Positions 33,409 to 44,290 of a DNA stretch of 64,000 bases are shown in pieces (within the stretch, counting starts at the first letter, position 1; every line of letters begins with the position of its first letter). Below the pieces are notes generated by a model, which was given only the letters and a program-made list of their open reading frames with translations, did no database searches and was not told the origin of the DNA. A program made the translations under genes and the position numbers. The DNA comes from Xylogone sp. PMI_703 (lineage: Eukaryota > Ascomycota > Leotiomycetes). The stretch is taken from contig JAJTUQ010000016.1 of NCBI GenBank assembly GCA_021399445.1, positions 1 through 64,000 on the forward strand, read 5' to 3'.

Positions 33409-34180
33409 GGCGGTAACAGATTCTTATCGCGTTATACGGGGCGATTTCACATGCTCCTAGATGGCTACCTATCAGGCACAACAGATTATAGAGGAAGATA
33501 AGCAGGAATTATAAAGGCAGCATTACGTTTCTGATCGCATACTCAATCTATCCTGTGATATAAACTCTAGACACCTTTTATTCCAAGAGCGTGGGATCAT
33601 AAATATATGGCGGGGCATATTTGATCCAGGCACCCAGCTGTCTGTGTGGGAACCAGGAAATTTGCTAATACTAGCCAAACAGAAGACCCCATCGCCATTT
33701 CAATCTTTATGACACCAAGTGCATCGTAAGTAGGTAAGTGATCCTGTTTATCCAACCTGTCACCCTTCAGTATTCGCTCTTCCTCGAATATTTATGGTCC
33801 GTTTCGCTCGGTCCATTCCCCGTGACTCTGTCTCTTTTGACGCTTTCGATATATCTGCTCCAATCCTCCTTCGATATCAAGGAGCTCCAAAACTATATTC
33901 CGTTTTCTCCCCCCACCTTCGTATGTCTTGTTAAAGTCCTCTTTTACAATGGAGGAGTTGTTGTGGCCCATCTCGTTCACTAGGTTCTCGTTATGATCCT
34001 GCTTCGGTAGGGGGGCTCTCTTGAGCCCTCTGACCCCATTCCTCACAGAAGCTCCAGCCTCACACAGTCAAGCCTACCAGCCAACCAGCTGGCTTCTACA
34101 GGACTGTGCCTATCTATTTTACGTGGTTCGATGATGATGATGATGATGATGATGATGAAGTTCTATTCCGCCCGGCTAAG
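33409..34180. other. No supported gene; GAT microsatellite
   Basis: Contains (GAT)9-10 at 34130-34158. The minus-strand frame at 33792-34046 may belong to the LINE remnant that follows, but shows no clear motif. Confidence 0.4.
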
Positions 34181-36130
34181 TCTAAAATGGCACTAGTACT
34201 ACGCTTCTACCTAATACAATTCCATACAAATAACTCCTCCCTTGCATCAGCCCATGCTCTGCGTTTTCATATCTTGATTGCCAATCTGTATCTATTCTTA
34301 TTCGTCGGTTTCCCGTATATTTACCATATTTATAGGTGTGCTTGGAGGCCTTTCTCCAGTCGTACAACATCCTATTCTCGGTGGCTGAATTGAAGGCCCA
34401 TCTGTACGGGATGTAGGGTGTGTTATCGGGGTTATAGTATTGCCTGTAGTACTGTATGTGTGTCGCTGTATCCGGCTGTTGGTTCATAATTCAGGCGTTT
34501 TGTAGCTATCGCATATTCGATCGTTGTGTTCACCATTTCGATATTAGGGCTCCAATTCTTCTCATTCTCTGCTTTCCCACCCAGGTGGTATGCCAGATTC
34601 CCGGCTTTTTCATTTGCCTTTTGTATCATCGGTCGTCTCTGTGATTCCTACTATATACACCTAAATAGAAAGTATTTTACCGTTTCCTTCGTTTGCCCGT
34701 ATATACACATCTCTGTCTCGGCCGCTTTAATTCTGAAAAAGGGGCTGTTCAGTCTATTTTTCCTTTTGCCAAGCTGTACTAAAATCCTTGCCTGTTCCTG
34801 TTAAGCTTGTCGTACAACACTCGGGTGTGCTTTCCTAGTAGTGCTTTGTCTAATTGTCTCGAGTATTTCCTCACTTCCTTGGGTATATCTCTGGCCTTTC
34901 TTCTCCTGAGAGCCTAATTAGTTGTAGTCAATCTAGCTTGATACGTATCGTTGTTTGCTTTATTTTCTTCCATCGTAGCCTCCCAAGCCTGTTTTCTGGC
35001 TTCTTCTGTCAAGTTGAACTCCTTCGCCTTCGGAACTTAGACTACTTTGACTTTCATCTTCATCCTTCTAGCTTCGTTGTAACTTCGTATATCTGGTTAA
35101 TGCTAATCTGCCTTGACTGTTACTATAGTTGTTATATTACCTGAATTACTGCTAGGTTCCCAGTAAATATAGTTATGCATTTAGTTGTATGACTAAAGTC
35201 AATCTCTTGGAATGTACTAGTTATTACTATTAATTTTGTTGTATAAGAGTTTTGCTCTACTCTCGGTCTTAGTGTGATTAATTTTGTTACTGGTTCTTTG
35301 ATGGTTATATATTGGTTAGTATAGCTAACTATACTCTTAATATTAACTAATTCTTTCTTGGCTGAAGCTTTTACCGTTATCAGTACTTTATGCTTACACT
35401 TGATCTCCGTTTTCATTTCTTCTAGGTCCGTGATACTCTTTATACGGTTCTCATGGGGCGATAATGTATGGTTGGATGGTTTCTATCCTGTCCACTGGTA
35501 TCTTCTGACAGCTCTTCGTTATCTTTTGTAATAGGGACGTGAACCTGGCATACTCCTTGGTAGATATTCTGGCTAGTGGGTGCGTGCCTGGTAATGACCG
35601 TATATGCACCCAAAATACTGTTACTTTTCCTATGTGCCGGTCCTCTATACACCTTAGACTAACTTTCGCTTCAGCTACTACTGTAGCCACTGCCTTGAAT
35701 GCCCCGATAATTGCCTCCGCTCTTACTTTCTGCGGTCTGTACGGCATGGCTGCCTCTTTGCCGGTACACCGGCGCATCCACACCACTGACGCGCAGTCGA
35801 TTGCAGGTGTTACGGTTGCTGTGAATAGCTTTCTTGCAGTTGGCGTCGATATAGCTTGTAGCCTTCGCAGCGAACTGTATTGCATCTATGACTACTGTAC
35901 ATGGTATATGGTGCTCGGCACGGGAAAAAGGTAACCCCGAAGGGAGCCTCGAAAGGGCGAGCTCTACTTCCCGTACCTCCGCATATGCTGCCAGGGCTAT
36001 CTCTACAGCCTTCTTTCTCCACTCCTTAATAAACTTGTGGGCTGCCATATGGTCAGGTCCAAAGAACACGTTCTTTTCCGTAACTACAGCGGGAGAGCTC
36101 CATCGCCTTCAGCATATGAGAGCATTCAAC
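34181..36130 (-). mobile_element. LINE (Tad-like) remnant: RT end and RNase H
   Basis: Minus-strand non-LTR retrotransposon. The best part, 35885-35451, reads LRRLQAISTPTARKLFTATV, TPAIDCASVVWMRR, TVVAEAKVSLRCIEDRH and LPGTHPLARIS: the region after the reverse transcriptase of Tad-like LINEs. Further along (35416-35132), KCITIFTGNLAVIQVI matches an RNase H strand (IFTDNxAAI-type) with Asp lost. The rest to about 34180 is frameshifted and stop-ridden. It abuts the Copia remnant at about 36150. Confidence 0.75.
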
Positions 36131-36179
36131 AGAGCAGCTAGGCTACATGGTTCCACACTAGCAGGGAACCAGATGGTAT

Positions 36180-38123
36180 TGCGTCATATTGATTTAGTAG
36201 GCTAGACAGCATAGCCTGCGGTACCAACTAATCACAGTGTATCACAGCTAGTTTGCTCCATGTCCCTTCTTCCACCACTTCTAACAACTCCTCGTCATCC
36301 TGCATTTCCACAAACCACAGTGGCAGAATCCACCTGATCTTTGTTGTTGGTCCAATAGATCCGTGTGGCAACTTTAATCATGTTGTCCCAGACGTATTTT
36401 GCGGAGATGTTTTATAGCCATCTTGCAGCTTGATAACCCGTAGCTTTATTAATAACAAATAAAACAGGCCCGTTATTGATGTGCATAATGTCAACAAAGA
36501 TCGCATAATTGGATCCAACGTCATCCCGAAATGTGAACTTGAACCGTCCTGGTGATTTGCCATGCTTTTGACAGTTGGCGCAGCATCGAGTTAAAAGCTG
36601 GAGTGTTTGGCTCTCAACTTCATGTCCTGAGCGCTCCAGAATCCTTTGTAGCCTGTCAGCTGACGGGTGACCAAAACAGCGGTGCAAACAACATCGTTCA
36701 ACTTCCGTAAGGTGGCAATTGCTATTGCTATTAATTGAGTCAACTACGTAGGCATGTGCGGAGCCGTTCCATAGTAGGAACCCGTATCCAAAGCGTTGTG
36801 CTACTAGCACTTTTTTAGTAGGTGAAACAGTTACATTCTTGACGTTATAATATACTCCCAAGTGATCCATATCCGCAAGGCAGAGTAGGAAGTGTGTCAA
36901 CATCAACGATGTGGAATTATATTATTCCCAGTGGCGTTGTAAGGTTAATTGAACCAATTGAATCAGTAGCTCCAATTCTAAATTGTACGCACATATTGCT
37001 GTTAGTTGCCGTATTAATAATGCTAATGTTTGTGAGCTTTTGGAGGGCAATGTATCAGTTGTAGCCAGCCGCAGATTTCGTGGAAACACCCGTATCAATC
37101 ATAATTCCGTAAAATTTCTGACATTTGTTTGTGGACATTGCTGTGCTTTTATATACAAACGAGTCTTCGTCGTTGTTGCTACAGTCCGTGAGCTCATTAT
37201 AGCAACCTAGGAGGGTCTAAAGGCTGTTTACCCTCGTACTCCGTAATATACTGGCGAATTTTTTTGTTAAACCGTTGTTTACATCGCTTTCCGAATTGAC
37301 ATTTGGATTCCTCGCGTTGCTTGTCTGTATGGTTGTAGGACATGCAACCTTCCTTCTTGATGATCGGGACCTTTAAAGTGGTTAATCATATTGTTGAATA
37401 GTAACCTGGTCAAGATAACTTTATTCTTGTAGTAGTACTTTAAGGCGGAACCTGTAAGCATTGTAGAAAACCCCGTGGTGTAGGCTTTTGGTGGTACGCT
37501 ACTCTTCGTATAAAGGTCATAGAACATCTCGAGTTTGAAGTCAAGGTTGTTCCCATTGTCTTCGTATTTATGGCTGTCTGGATACACTTTCATCAAAGTT
37601 GAAAGCTCCCGTCCGTAACCCTGCGATTGAGTTGTTGAAGCCATAAATCCTCTTCCGTAGCTCTGCGTGTATGTAATTGGGGTGTCAGCTGTGGGAATGC
37701 TTGTAATAAGGGTAATTGTTTGTCCAAGAATGAAGGTTGAGGTGACAGTTGACTTGACGACGGTGGTTGGAGAGATTGAGCTCTAGATATTCCTGGAGTG
37801 TCAATCGCTGTGCTACCGGTTAAATCTTTTGGGGAAGTACGAACAGGAGTAGTTGTAGGGGTAGGTTTCCTGTTGTTGAGTCCGTTATTGATGACTCTCG
37901 AGGAAACAGTATCGTATTGTTCGATGTATTTGTCAATATTATCGTCTTTCCAAATTTCAAATTCTTCTTGTCTGGCGACTCTTGTTAGAGCGTGTGGTAT
38001 AGTTTCTCTTGGCCTGAGCTTTACCCGCACTTTATGGTCTTGAAGGAGATGGCGAAGGTATGTCGTTATATTTCTATCAACTTTTTGAAATGTTCCATCC
38101 GTAAGGTCTTGGAAGTTATCCAC
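36180..38123 (-). mobile_element. Ty1/Copia remnant: gag, protease, GAG-pre-integrase, integrase start
   Basis: Minus strand. gag: 38123-37593 and 37644-37279 (MDNFQDLTDGTFQKVD; YTTGFSTMLTGSALKYYY; LFNNMINHFKGPDHQEGR), with a frameshift between. Protease: IMIDTGVSTKSAAGY (about 37110-37065) with the DTG active site, followed by TGA and TAA stops. GAG-pre-integrase: CCLHRCFGHPSADRL, then CCANCQKHGKSPGRFKF, and the first part of the integrase (YAIFVDIMHINNGPVLFV). It runs out after NISAKYVWDNM near 36380; reverse transcriptase is missing. This is a different Copia lineage from the 20-21 kb remnant. Confidence 0.85.
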
Positions 38124-39740
38124 GAAGTATTCATACCGCGCAGTCTATCCAATTGCCTTTCTTATAGATATGTTGTCTGATGAATGTGTAGTTGTCGAAG
38201 TCTGTGTTCGTAGCTGTGCCTAGGTCGATTGTCTTCTTTTTTTATTTATATAGTACTCGTGGTTCTACTGCCCGTTCTTTCAGTTCTTCTTGTTTTTTTG
38301 TTCGCCATGTTTACCCTGAAACTCTTGAGATCCCAGAGAATCTTAGCTATCCTGAGAATCCTGAGAATCCTGAGAATCCTCTCGTATGCTAGGTCCTGGC
38401 TTCACGCTAGGCACTGCCTTGCCCCTAGACTTGCTGTTCTGTTTTAGCGGCATCATTGTAGGTCTATCCTGGTACTAGGTAGGGACGGAGTTTGCTCCAC
38501 GGGAACCACGATATTTGAGCAAAAACGCGTCTGAGGGACGCACTCTTGGATAGTAATAGCTTCAGCATCTGGAGGGTTTGAGGTCGCCTGAACCGTATAC
38601 TTTTCCCTGGCTCGGATTTTATGTTGTAGGCCTTGTAGGAATTGTTGAATGTATAGGTCGTGTAGTCATCCGCGAAGCTAGGAAATAATTGAAGGAGTAT
38701 AGGATAGGTGCGAAAGTTGAAAGATATGTAGGAACCGTAAAGTAACCGCAAAATGAGTGCAAAACGCGCTAATTGAGTGTAAGATAACGAGTTAAGGCCA
38801 GATAAAGTGTAGGCAGGCAGAAAACAGCGTTTCCGTACAAGAATTGCGGCGAGTTACGATCAGATCAGAAATTAAACCAGGGAGAATTTAAAAGTGAGAC
38901 ATTCTAGCATCATGAGAAGGGGTTGTAAGCTGTTATCCGAACGTGGGACAATATCTGAGAGTGTATAGAGAAAGCATCTAGTTTGTCTGTCTCCTTCCGG
39001 TAAAAGCCATTGGTTGTTTGGGATAATATCCCTAAGGCCACGAGGATTTACTGGCTGTTGCATTTATGGCCGTTAACGCACACCATTTTCGTGATTTCAA
39101 ACACTTTGGAGATAATTCTACTGATGGTGTTGGGGGGAACATGCTTCCTTATTTTAACGCGTACAAGTCGTTCAACGGAATTAGGTTTATCTCTTTCTCA
39201 TCCATCAGTGTTGTACTGCACCGAATTTCAATGTGAATGCACCATCCTAAATTCAATTGAGGATATAGTATGTTATACACTGGTAGATGCTCTTTGTCCA
39301 TGACTGAAATAGGAAATGTGTACGGCTTTTAAACATGCATATGATTATTAATCTTACCGGACGGATGATTAACTACTGTTAATTGATTATAGTAAAGCGC
39401 CAAACAAAATCGAAATAATCGTTCAAATTAATGGGAAATAATAAGTTTAGAACCGAAATGTATTTTTCATACTGTGTGTGCCAACACTCGGTTCTTTGTC
39501 TTCGGGACTACATACCCAAAACATTACAATCTGCACATGACACTTCCAAGTCTTGGGTTGCGGAGAAGCTTGAACTTCCACCTTCCAATATAGGCATACC
39601 TACCTCAAGTACAGGGGTTTGATAACTGCGCGCATTTCTCCTTCGCGTCTTGGCTGGCTTGGCTGCTGAAAACAGTTGGCAGCCAAGCCCGAGAATAACA
39701 AGGAGCAGGTGAGGTGGACTAACGTTGCTGACAGGCGGGT
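38124..39740. other. No supported gene; short tandem repeat
   Basis: Possibly includes 5' flank or LTR of the Copia remnant. A 9-bp tandem repeat (CTGAGAATC) lies at about 38350-38385. Frames at 38464-38751 and 39508-39744 on the minus strand show no domain. Confidence 0.4.
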
Positions 39741-39905
39741 CCAATCATACTCCATGACCTGGAGTATCTGGCTTCCTAAACTTTATCTGGGGTTGCGTCG
39801 TCTGGTACCGGTACATCGGTGTGCAAGCAACTGCACCCCAGTCCTCCACACTTCGAGGAGGAGAACCCGGCGATCGCCCTTTGGTAGTGTTGATCCCCCA
39901 GCAGA
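39741..39905 (+). promoter_or_regulatory. Candidate carbon-catabolite (CreA-type) sites and CCAAT upstream of permease
   Basis: Four matches to the fungal CreA/Cre1 core SYGGRG on either strand: CTGGAG 39759, CTGGGG 39787, CCCCAG 39836 and CCCCAG 39896. All lie 145-290 bp before the permease ATG; a CCAAT box is at 39741. Clustering before a sugar-transporter gene suits glucose repression, but the motif is short and this is inference. Confidence 0.4.
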
Positions 39906-40047
39906 TAGCGAACACTCACTTCGGAGTGTCGCACCGAGTGTATTTAAACATGTTCCTGTCCATTCCCGGTGGTTGTTTCGTTACCACACCCATTTCTGTA
40001 ATTCATTACCTTTCGTTCTCGCTGTAAGCAGCTCCTAATCTGCTACC

Positions 40048-41840
40048 ATGGCTGGCGGAGTAAAGAAACCAGTCAATATTTTCAAGCTCAAGAGTCTCCA
40101 GGAGCCTAAGGAGATCTTCAATTGGCGGCTATGGCTCGCTGTCGTGACCTTTGGCCTCATGGGCGCTGCCCGAGGTGTCGATGAGGGCCTCATTGGTGGT
40201 GCTTTCAACTCGAAGAATTTCCAGAACTACATCAATTTCAAGTCCTATAGTGTCACAGAGCAGACCAACATCAAGGCAAACGTCTCTGCTATGGTCCAGA
40301 TTGGCTCTGTTGGTGGAGCTCTATTGTAGGTTATCCTTTGCTATCCCTTTATCTTCTCTTGCTCTTGGGCTATGCCAACCAATGTAACCATCTTATTAGT
40401 GCCTTCCTTGTCTGCGATCGCATTGGCCGTCTCTGGGCAACTCGTCAATTGTGTGTGATTTGGATTGTTGGGATAGTTATCTTTATGGCTAACGGAGGTA
40501 ATCTCGGTGCGGTATATGCTGGTCGATTTGTCGCTGGCTTGGGTGTCGGTCAGACTGTCGTCGTGGCGCCTGTCTATCTCGCTGAAATTGCGCCAGCGTC
40601 CATCCGAGGTCTTTGCACCTGTGTCTTCACCGGATTTGTCTATCTCGGCATTGTGCTTGCTTATTTTGCAAACTATGGAGCTTCTGTGAACATCGGTGAA
40701 GGTAGCCATTCGCGTTGGGTTCGTCTCATGCGCCTTCTCCTAAGCTGTCATACTAACTTGTTAATATAGGAGCTGCCTACTAGCTTACATATCATGTTTG
40801 CCGGCATTATCTTCCTTCTCTCCTTCACACAGTACGAATCTCCTCGCTACCTCGTTAAGATAGGCAAGGATGACGAGGCACTACGAAATATGGCTCGTGT
40901 GCGGCAGCTTCCAGAAACACATCCATATGTATACCAGGAAGTCAATAACATCCGGATGCAGCTGCAAGAAGAAAAGGAAGCAACTATGGGGCAGGGCTGG
41001 TTCGGGATTTTCAAGGAGATGTTCTTTGTTCCTAGCAACTTCTATCGCCTCTACCTCGGCCTCATGGCTCAAATCCTCTCCCAGTGGTCTGGCGCTGGCT
41101 CAATCACGGTCTATGCCCCCAGTCTCTTTGCGCTTGTCGGTGTTACTGGGACAAACGAAGGCCTTCTCGTAACTGCAGTCTTTGGCATCGTTAAACTGGT
41201 TGGTGCTGTCATGTGTGCGCTCTTCCTGGTCGACTTTATTGGCCGCAAGCGATCACTCCTCATCGGCATTACTCTACAGGCCATCTCCATGATCTATGTC
41301 GCAGCTTTCCTCACCGCAGTTCCTCAACTAGGCGTGGTGGATGACTATGCTCTCCCTTCATCTAAAAAGGGAGCTAGCAAAGGCGCTATCTTCATGATCT
41401 ACCTCTCTGGATTTGGATGGGCCCTGGGCTGGAACTCAATGCAGTACCTTCTTACTGCCGAGTTGTTTCCTCTTCGCATCCGAGCACTTGCTACCTCGCT
41501 CGTCATGTGTTTTCATTTTGCCAATCAATACGGTTGTTCGCGTGCGTTGCCAAATATGCTCTTGCCACCCGATTTGGATGGAATCAGTCCCAAAGGGACT
41601 TTCTGGTTCTTTGCTGCTGTGACAATCTTAGGATTTGTATGGGTACTCTTCACCATACCTGAGACTGCAGGCCGTGATCTTGAGAGCATGGATCGTCTAT
41701 TTGCTTTGCCGTGGTATAGGATTGGCTTGCATGCGAACAAGGATGCCGAGGAGAAGGACCTTGCCTATGCAGAGAAGAAAGCAGCGATGGAACGGGAGGA
41801 AGGAGTTGCAGAGCACGTTGAGACTATTCGTGAAGTTTGA
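40048..41840 (+). CDS. MFS sugar/quinate-type H+ symporter, three exons
   Basis: Exons 40048-40325, 40400-40718 and 40770-41840 give 555 residues. Introns are 74 and 51 bp with GT..AG; the second has a perfect TACTAAC branch site (40751). The start is in Kozak context ACCATGG. Sugar-porter signatures: CDRIGRLWATR after TM2, GRFVAGLGVGQTVV, PVYLAEIAPASIRG, YESPRYL at the central loop, DFIGRKRSLL after TM8, TAELFPLRIRA, and IPETAGRDLESMD at the end. Twelve membrane segments are expected. The SRALPNML segment resembles fungal hexose/quinate permeases, so a monosaccharide or quinate is the likely cargo. No defect is seen. Flanked on the left by retroelement debris. Confidence 0.93.
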
Positions 41841-43287
41841 AAGAATGGATCTCGTTGATGTATTGAAATATACTAAGTTAATGAGCAAGCTTTCACATAC
41901 AACGGGGCTCACTTGAAGTCAGTTCACTTGTAACCACCAGAAGGTCGTGCCAATGAGATTGTATGGCCATTCGTTGTCTGCTGGATTCTGCTGGATCTAT
42001 GCGGGACACTCCAGTACTGGATGCCCTGCCTCTGGCTTAGTAATTATGTTAGGACCCGATAACGACGTACAGCTGAACTGTAGTCAGTCCTTGCGCATCT
42101 TTCGAGACTCTGTAGTGACGCACATATAAGAATATTACTTTCCCCTTAGCCAGCTCTTTATTCCATTCTTCATAGTCAACCAAAGTATGCTCTTCCGTCA
42201 TTTACTTTTCTCTGTACAAGTTCTTTCGTGCTACCTCTTTCTTAAAGAGTAGCTTCAGCCTCTCGTCCGCGCTGATAACTGCTGGCCTTCTGTCAATTGC
42301 CGAGTGGTGATCATGGAGGGAATCTGCTTTCTCTTTTAGTGCTTCAGGGCATGTTCTTTGTCTTGACTTGGATTCCTGGGCCGAGCGAAGACCCTGTGAG
42401 GCCATTTCTCTCGAGCTGGTTCGAGATGTGGCCGCTAAAGAGGAATATAAGAAATCCTACAAAGGTAGTACGAGTGAGATCTAGTCTACTAATAGGAACA
42501 ATCTTGATGTTATCATCGACTGGAACAAATCTGTGTCGAGGATCGTCACAAAACGACTTTGAATGGTACAAAGTCTTGTTGTCGGAGTGACAGGATACCA
42601 ATGTCCTAGCAGTCTAATGATGAGGATTTGAGCCGTTCGGTTTTGAAATGGAATACAGAGTCCAGCAGTACATGGCGCAAAAATATCACATGCCTGACCG
42701 TTGGGAAAAGAAGAGGGCACTTGTGACACGTGACACGCTGCGGGCCTTCGGACCCTGTCATGCTGACTCAATCACGCCCTAAAGCGCATCATGGGTCCAA
42801 AAAGGGGAACGGTCAGCTGACTAGACCCACCGTGGAAAAGGCTTGTTTTGGGCTTGGCAGGAACAAGCCTTACGAGAGCGCTGCCACGGCAGAGCGATGG
42901 CAGCCCGCGCAGGACCAGGGATGGAACATCGGTACATCTGAACATCTGAACATCTGAACTTGCACATCTGGATGGATGATCGATCCCGAATCCCGAGACC
43001 AACCGCACGCTGCCTCAGGTGGCGGTGCTGGGGCTGGCTGGCGTGGCACGGGGTGAGATGACGCCAAGGGCGCACTCACGATCGAGGTGCTTAGGATTCA
43101 CAGTATTTGAAGGCCGGAGGCGCCCCGTTCAGAAGCCCTTGGTTCTAGGTCTGAATGTTGTTTTGGTCTCCGTTGCTCTGCACCTAAGGCTATCACCCTC
43201 GACATGTATCGTTCTCGCATTCATAGCAATTAACTATCCTATCCGCATCCAAGTCGAAGTCAAAAAGCTCGAGGAGCGTGGGAAGGT
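41841..43287. other. Intergenic, with short tandem repeat
   Basis: No supported gene; minus frames at 42202-42405 and 42344-42601 are without domain. A short tandem repeat of ACATCTGA units lies at about 42930-42970. The GC-rich stretch 42720-43280 is probably the promoter and 5' leader of the next gene. Confidence 0.45.
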
Positions 43288-43738
43288 ATGGCCGGTCTCG
43301 ACCAGAAGACCCCGCAGCTGAAGCAGACATCGCCCAAGAAGGGCACAGGCTTCGAGGAGCCATTTTGTCCCGGTACGACTTTTCCTTCAGAGTCTTGGCT
43401 CGGCCTTCTTACTTCTCTCCTCTTCTCTTCCGCCTCGTGCTTGTTTCTCTTGACTAACACGACCCACAGAGCGAAACACCACGCTGCCACACCCTGACGC
43501 AGATACCAGCGAAGATGCATGCATCGAGGGCGAGAACATGGTCCAAGCCCATGCGCATCACCATCTGCTTCCGTTTCACCACCACCACCGCTACAGGAGC
43601 CAAGAGCAAGGAGAAGTACTGAGCAGCCTCTACTACAGCATAGCAGCCTCGACAAGTGACATTATGATTGAGAATGCGACGCAGGAAGCAAAAGGAGAAG
43701 CACGCCCGTCGAGCGCACAAATGGGCCAGCGGAATTAG
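43288..43738 (+). CDS. Small His-rich hypothetical protein, two exons
   Basis: ATG at 43288 (GGTATGGCC). Exon 1 is 43288-43372 and exon 2 is 43470-43738. The 97 bp intron is well formed: GTACGA donor, TGACTAACA branch, CCCACAG acceptor. Splicing restores one frame of 117 residues, ending TAG. The product is hydrophilic with two His clusters (HAHHHLLPFHHHH) and no signal peptide or membrane segment. I do not recognise a family. Support comes from the intron quality and the fact that both frames are only useful when joined; a longer gene with upstream exons is possible. Confidence 0.5.
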
Positions 43739-44282
43739 AATGTGTGTGAGTGAGGGGCATGGTCGATGGATATAGTATCGGATATCTATTCACGACATTG
43801 ACTTTCGTGCATTCGTAACTCGCATCCTTCTGAGCCTCAATTCATGGCCAATAATGGTGTTGTTATGACAGAAATGTAGGTGATGTGGAGACGCTGGATC
43901 GCTTGGACCTGATATTTTTCTACAAAAGTCTGAACTATGCGCATGGAAGATACTTCAGAAGCCCATTACCATGACTAGTACTTCGGCAGAACTATATCGA
44001 ACACCGCCTGCTTCTGCTCCCCTAGATAACTTTAAGCCTCCCTATAACTCTTTATCTTCGATCTTTTGAATGCATCCTTCAGCAAATTGTTCTGGACCCT
44101 ACGGATCACTAGCATTTCTCAGACCCCTCTATCTGGAGACTTTTACCTGCCGAAAGCCTTCGCCAGAGCAATGCCAATTTTGTCTCAACCATTCCCAGCG
44201 CCCCTCTTGTTTCTTGCGGCAGCCGGACACGTCCCAGTCACGGCCCATGTAAATTCCAGTAGGACGCGGAATTATCAGCTAT
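43739..44282. other. Intergenic, no supported gene
   Basis: Short overlapping frames at 44066-44284 only; nothing recognised. Confidence 0.5.
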
Positions 44283-44290
44283 AATATGTT

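Noticed and set aside
35671..36069. 132-codon minus frame in the LINE remnant as a gene
   Set aside because: Its 3' half is a shadow of the LINE frame that carries the RT-end motifs; only the neighbouring frame has homology.
38345..38385. CTGAGAATC and other short repeats (including the HEAT and ankyrin arrays) as CRISPR-like arrays
   Set aside because: Short repeats lack spacers, and the long arrays are protein repeats in a eukaryotic gene.
41413..41740. Several frames inside the third exon of the sugar permease
   Set aside because: Out-of-frame shadows of a strongly supported exon.
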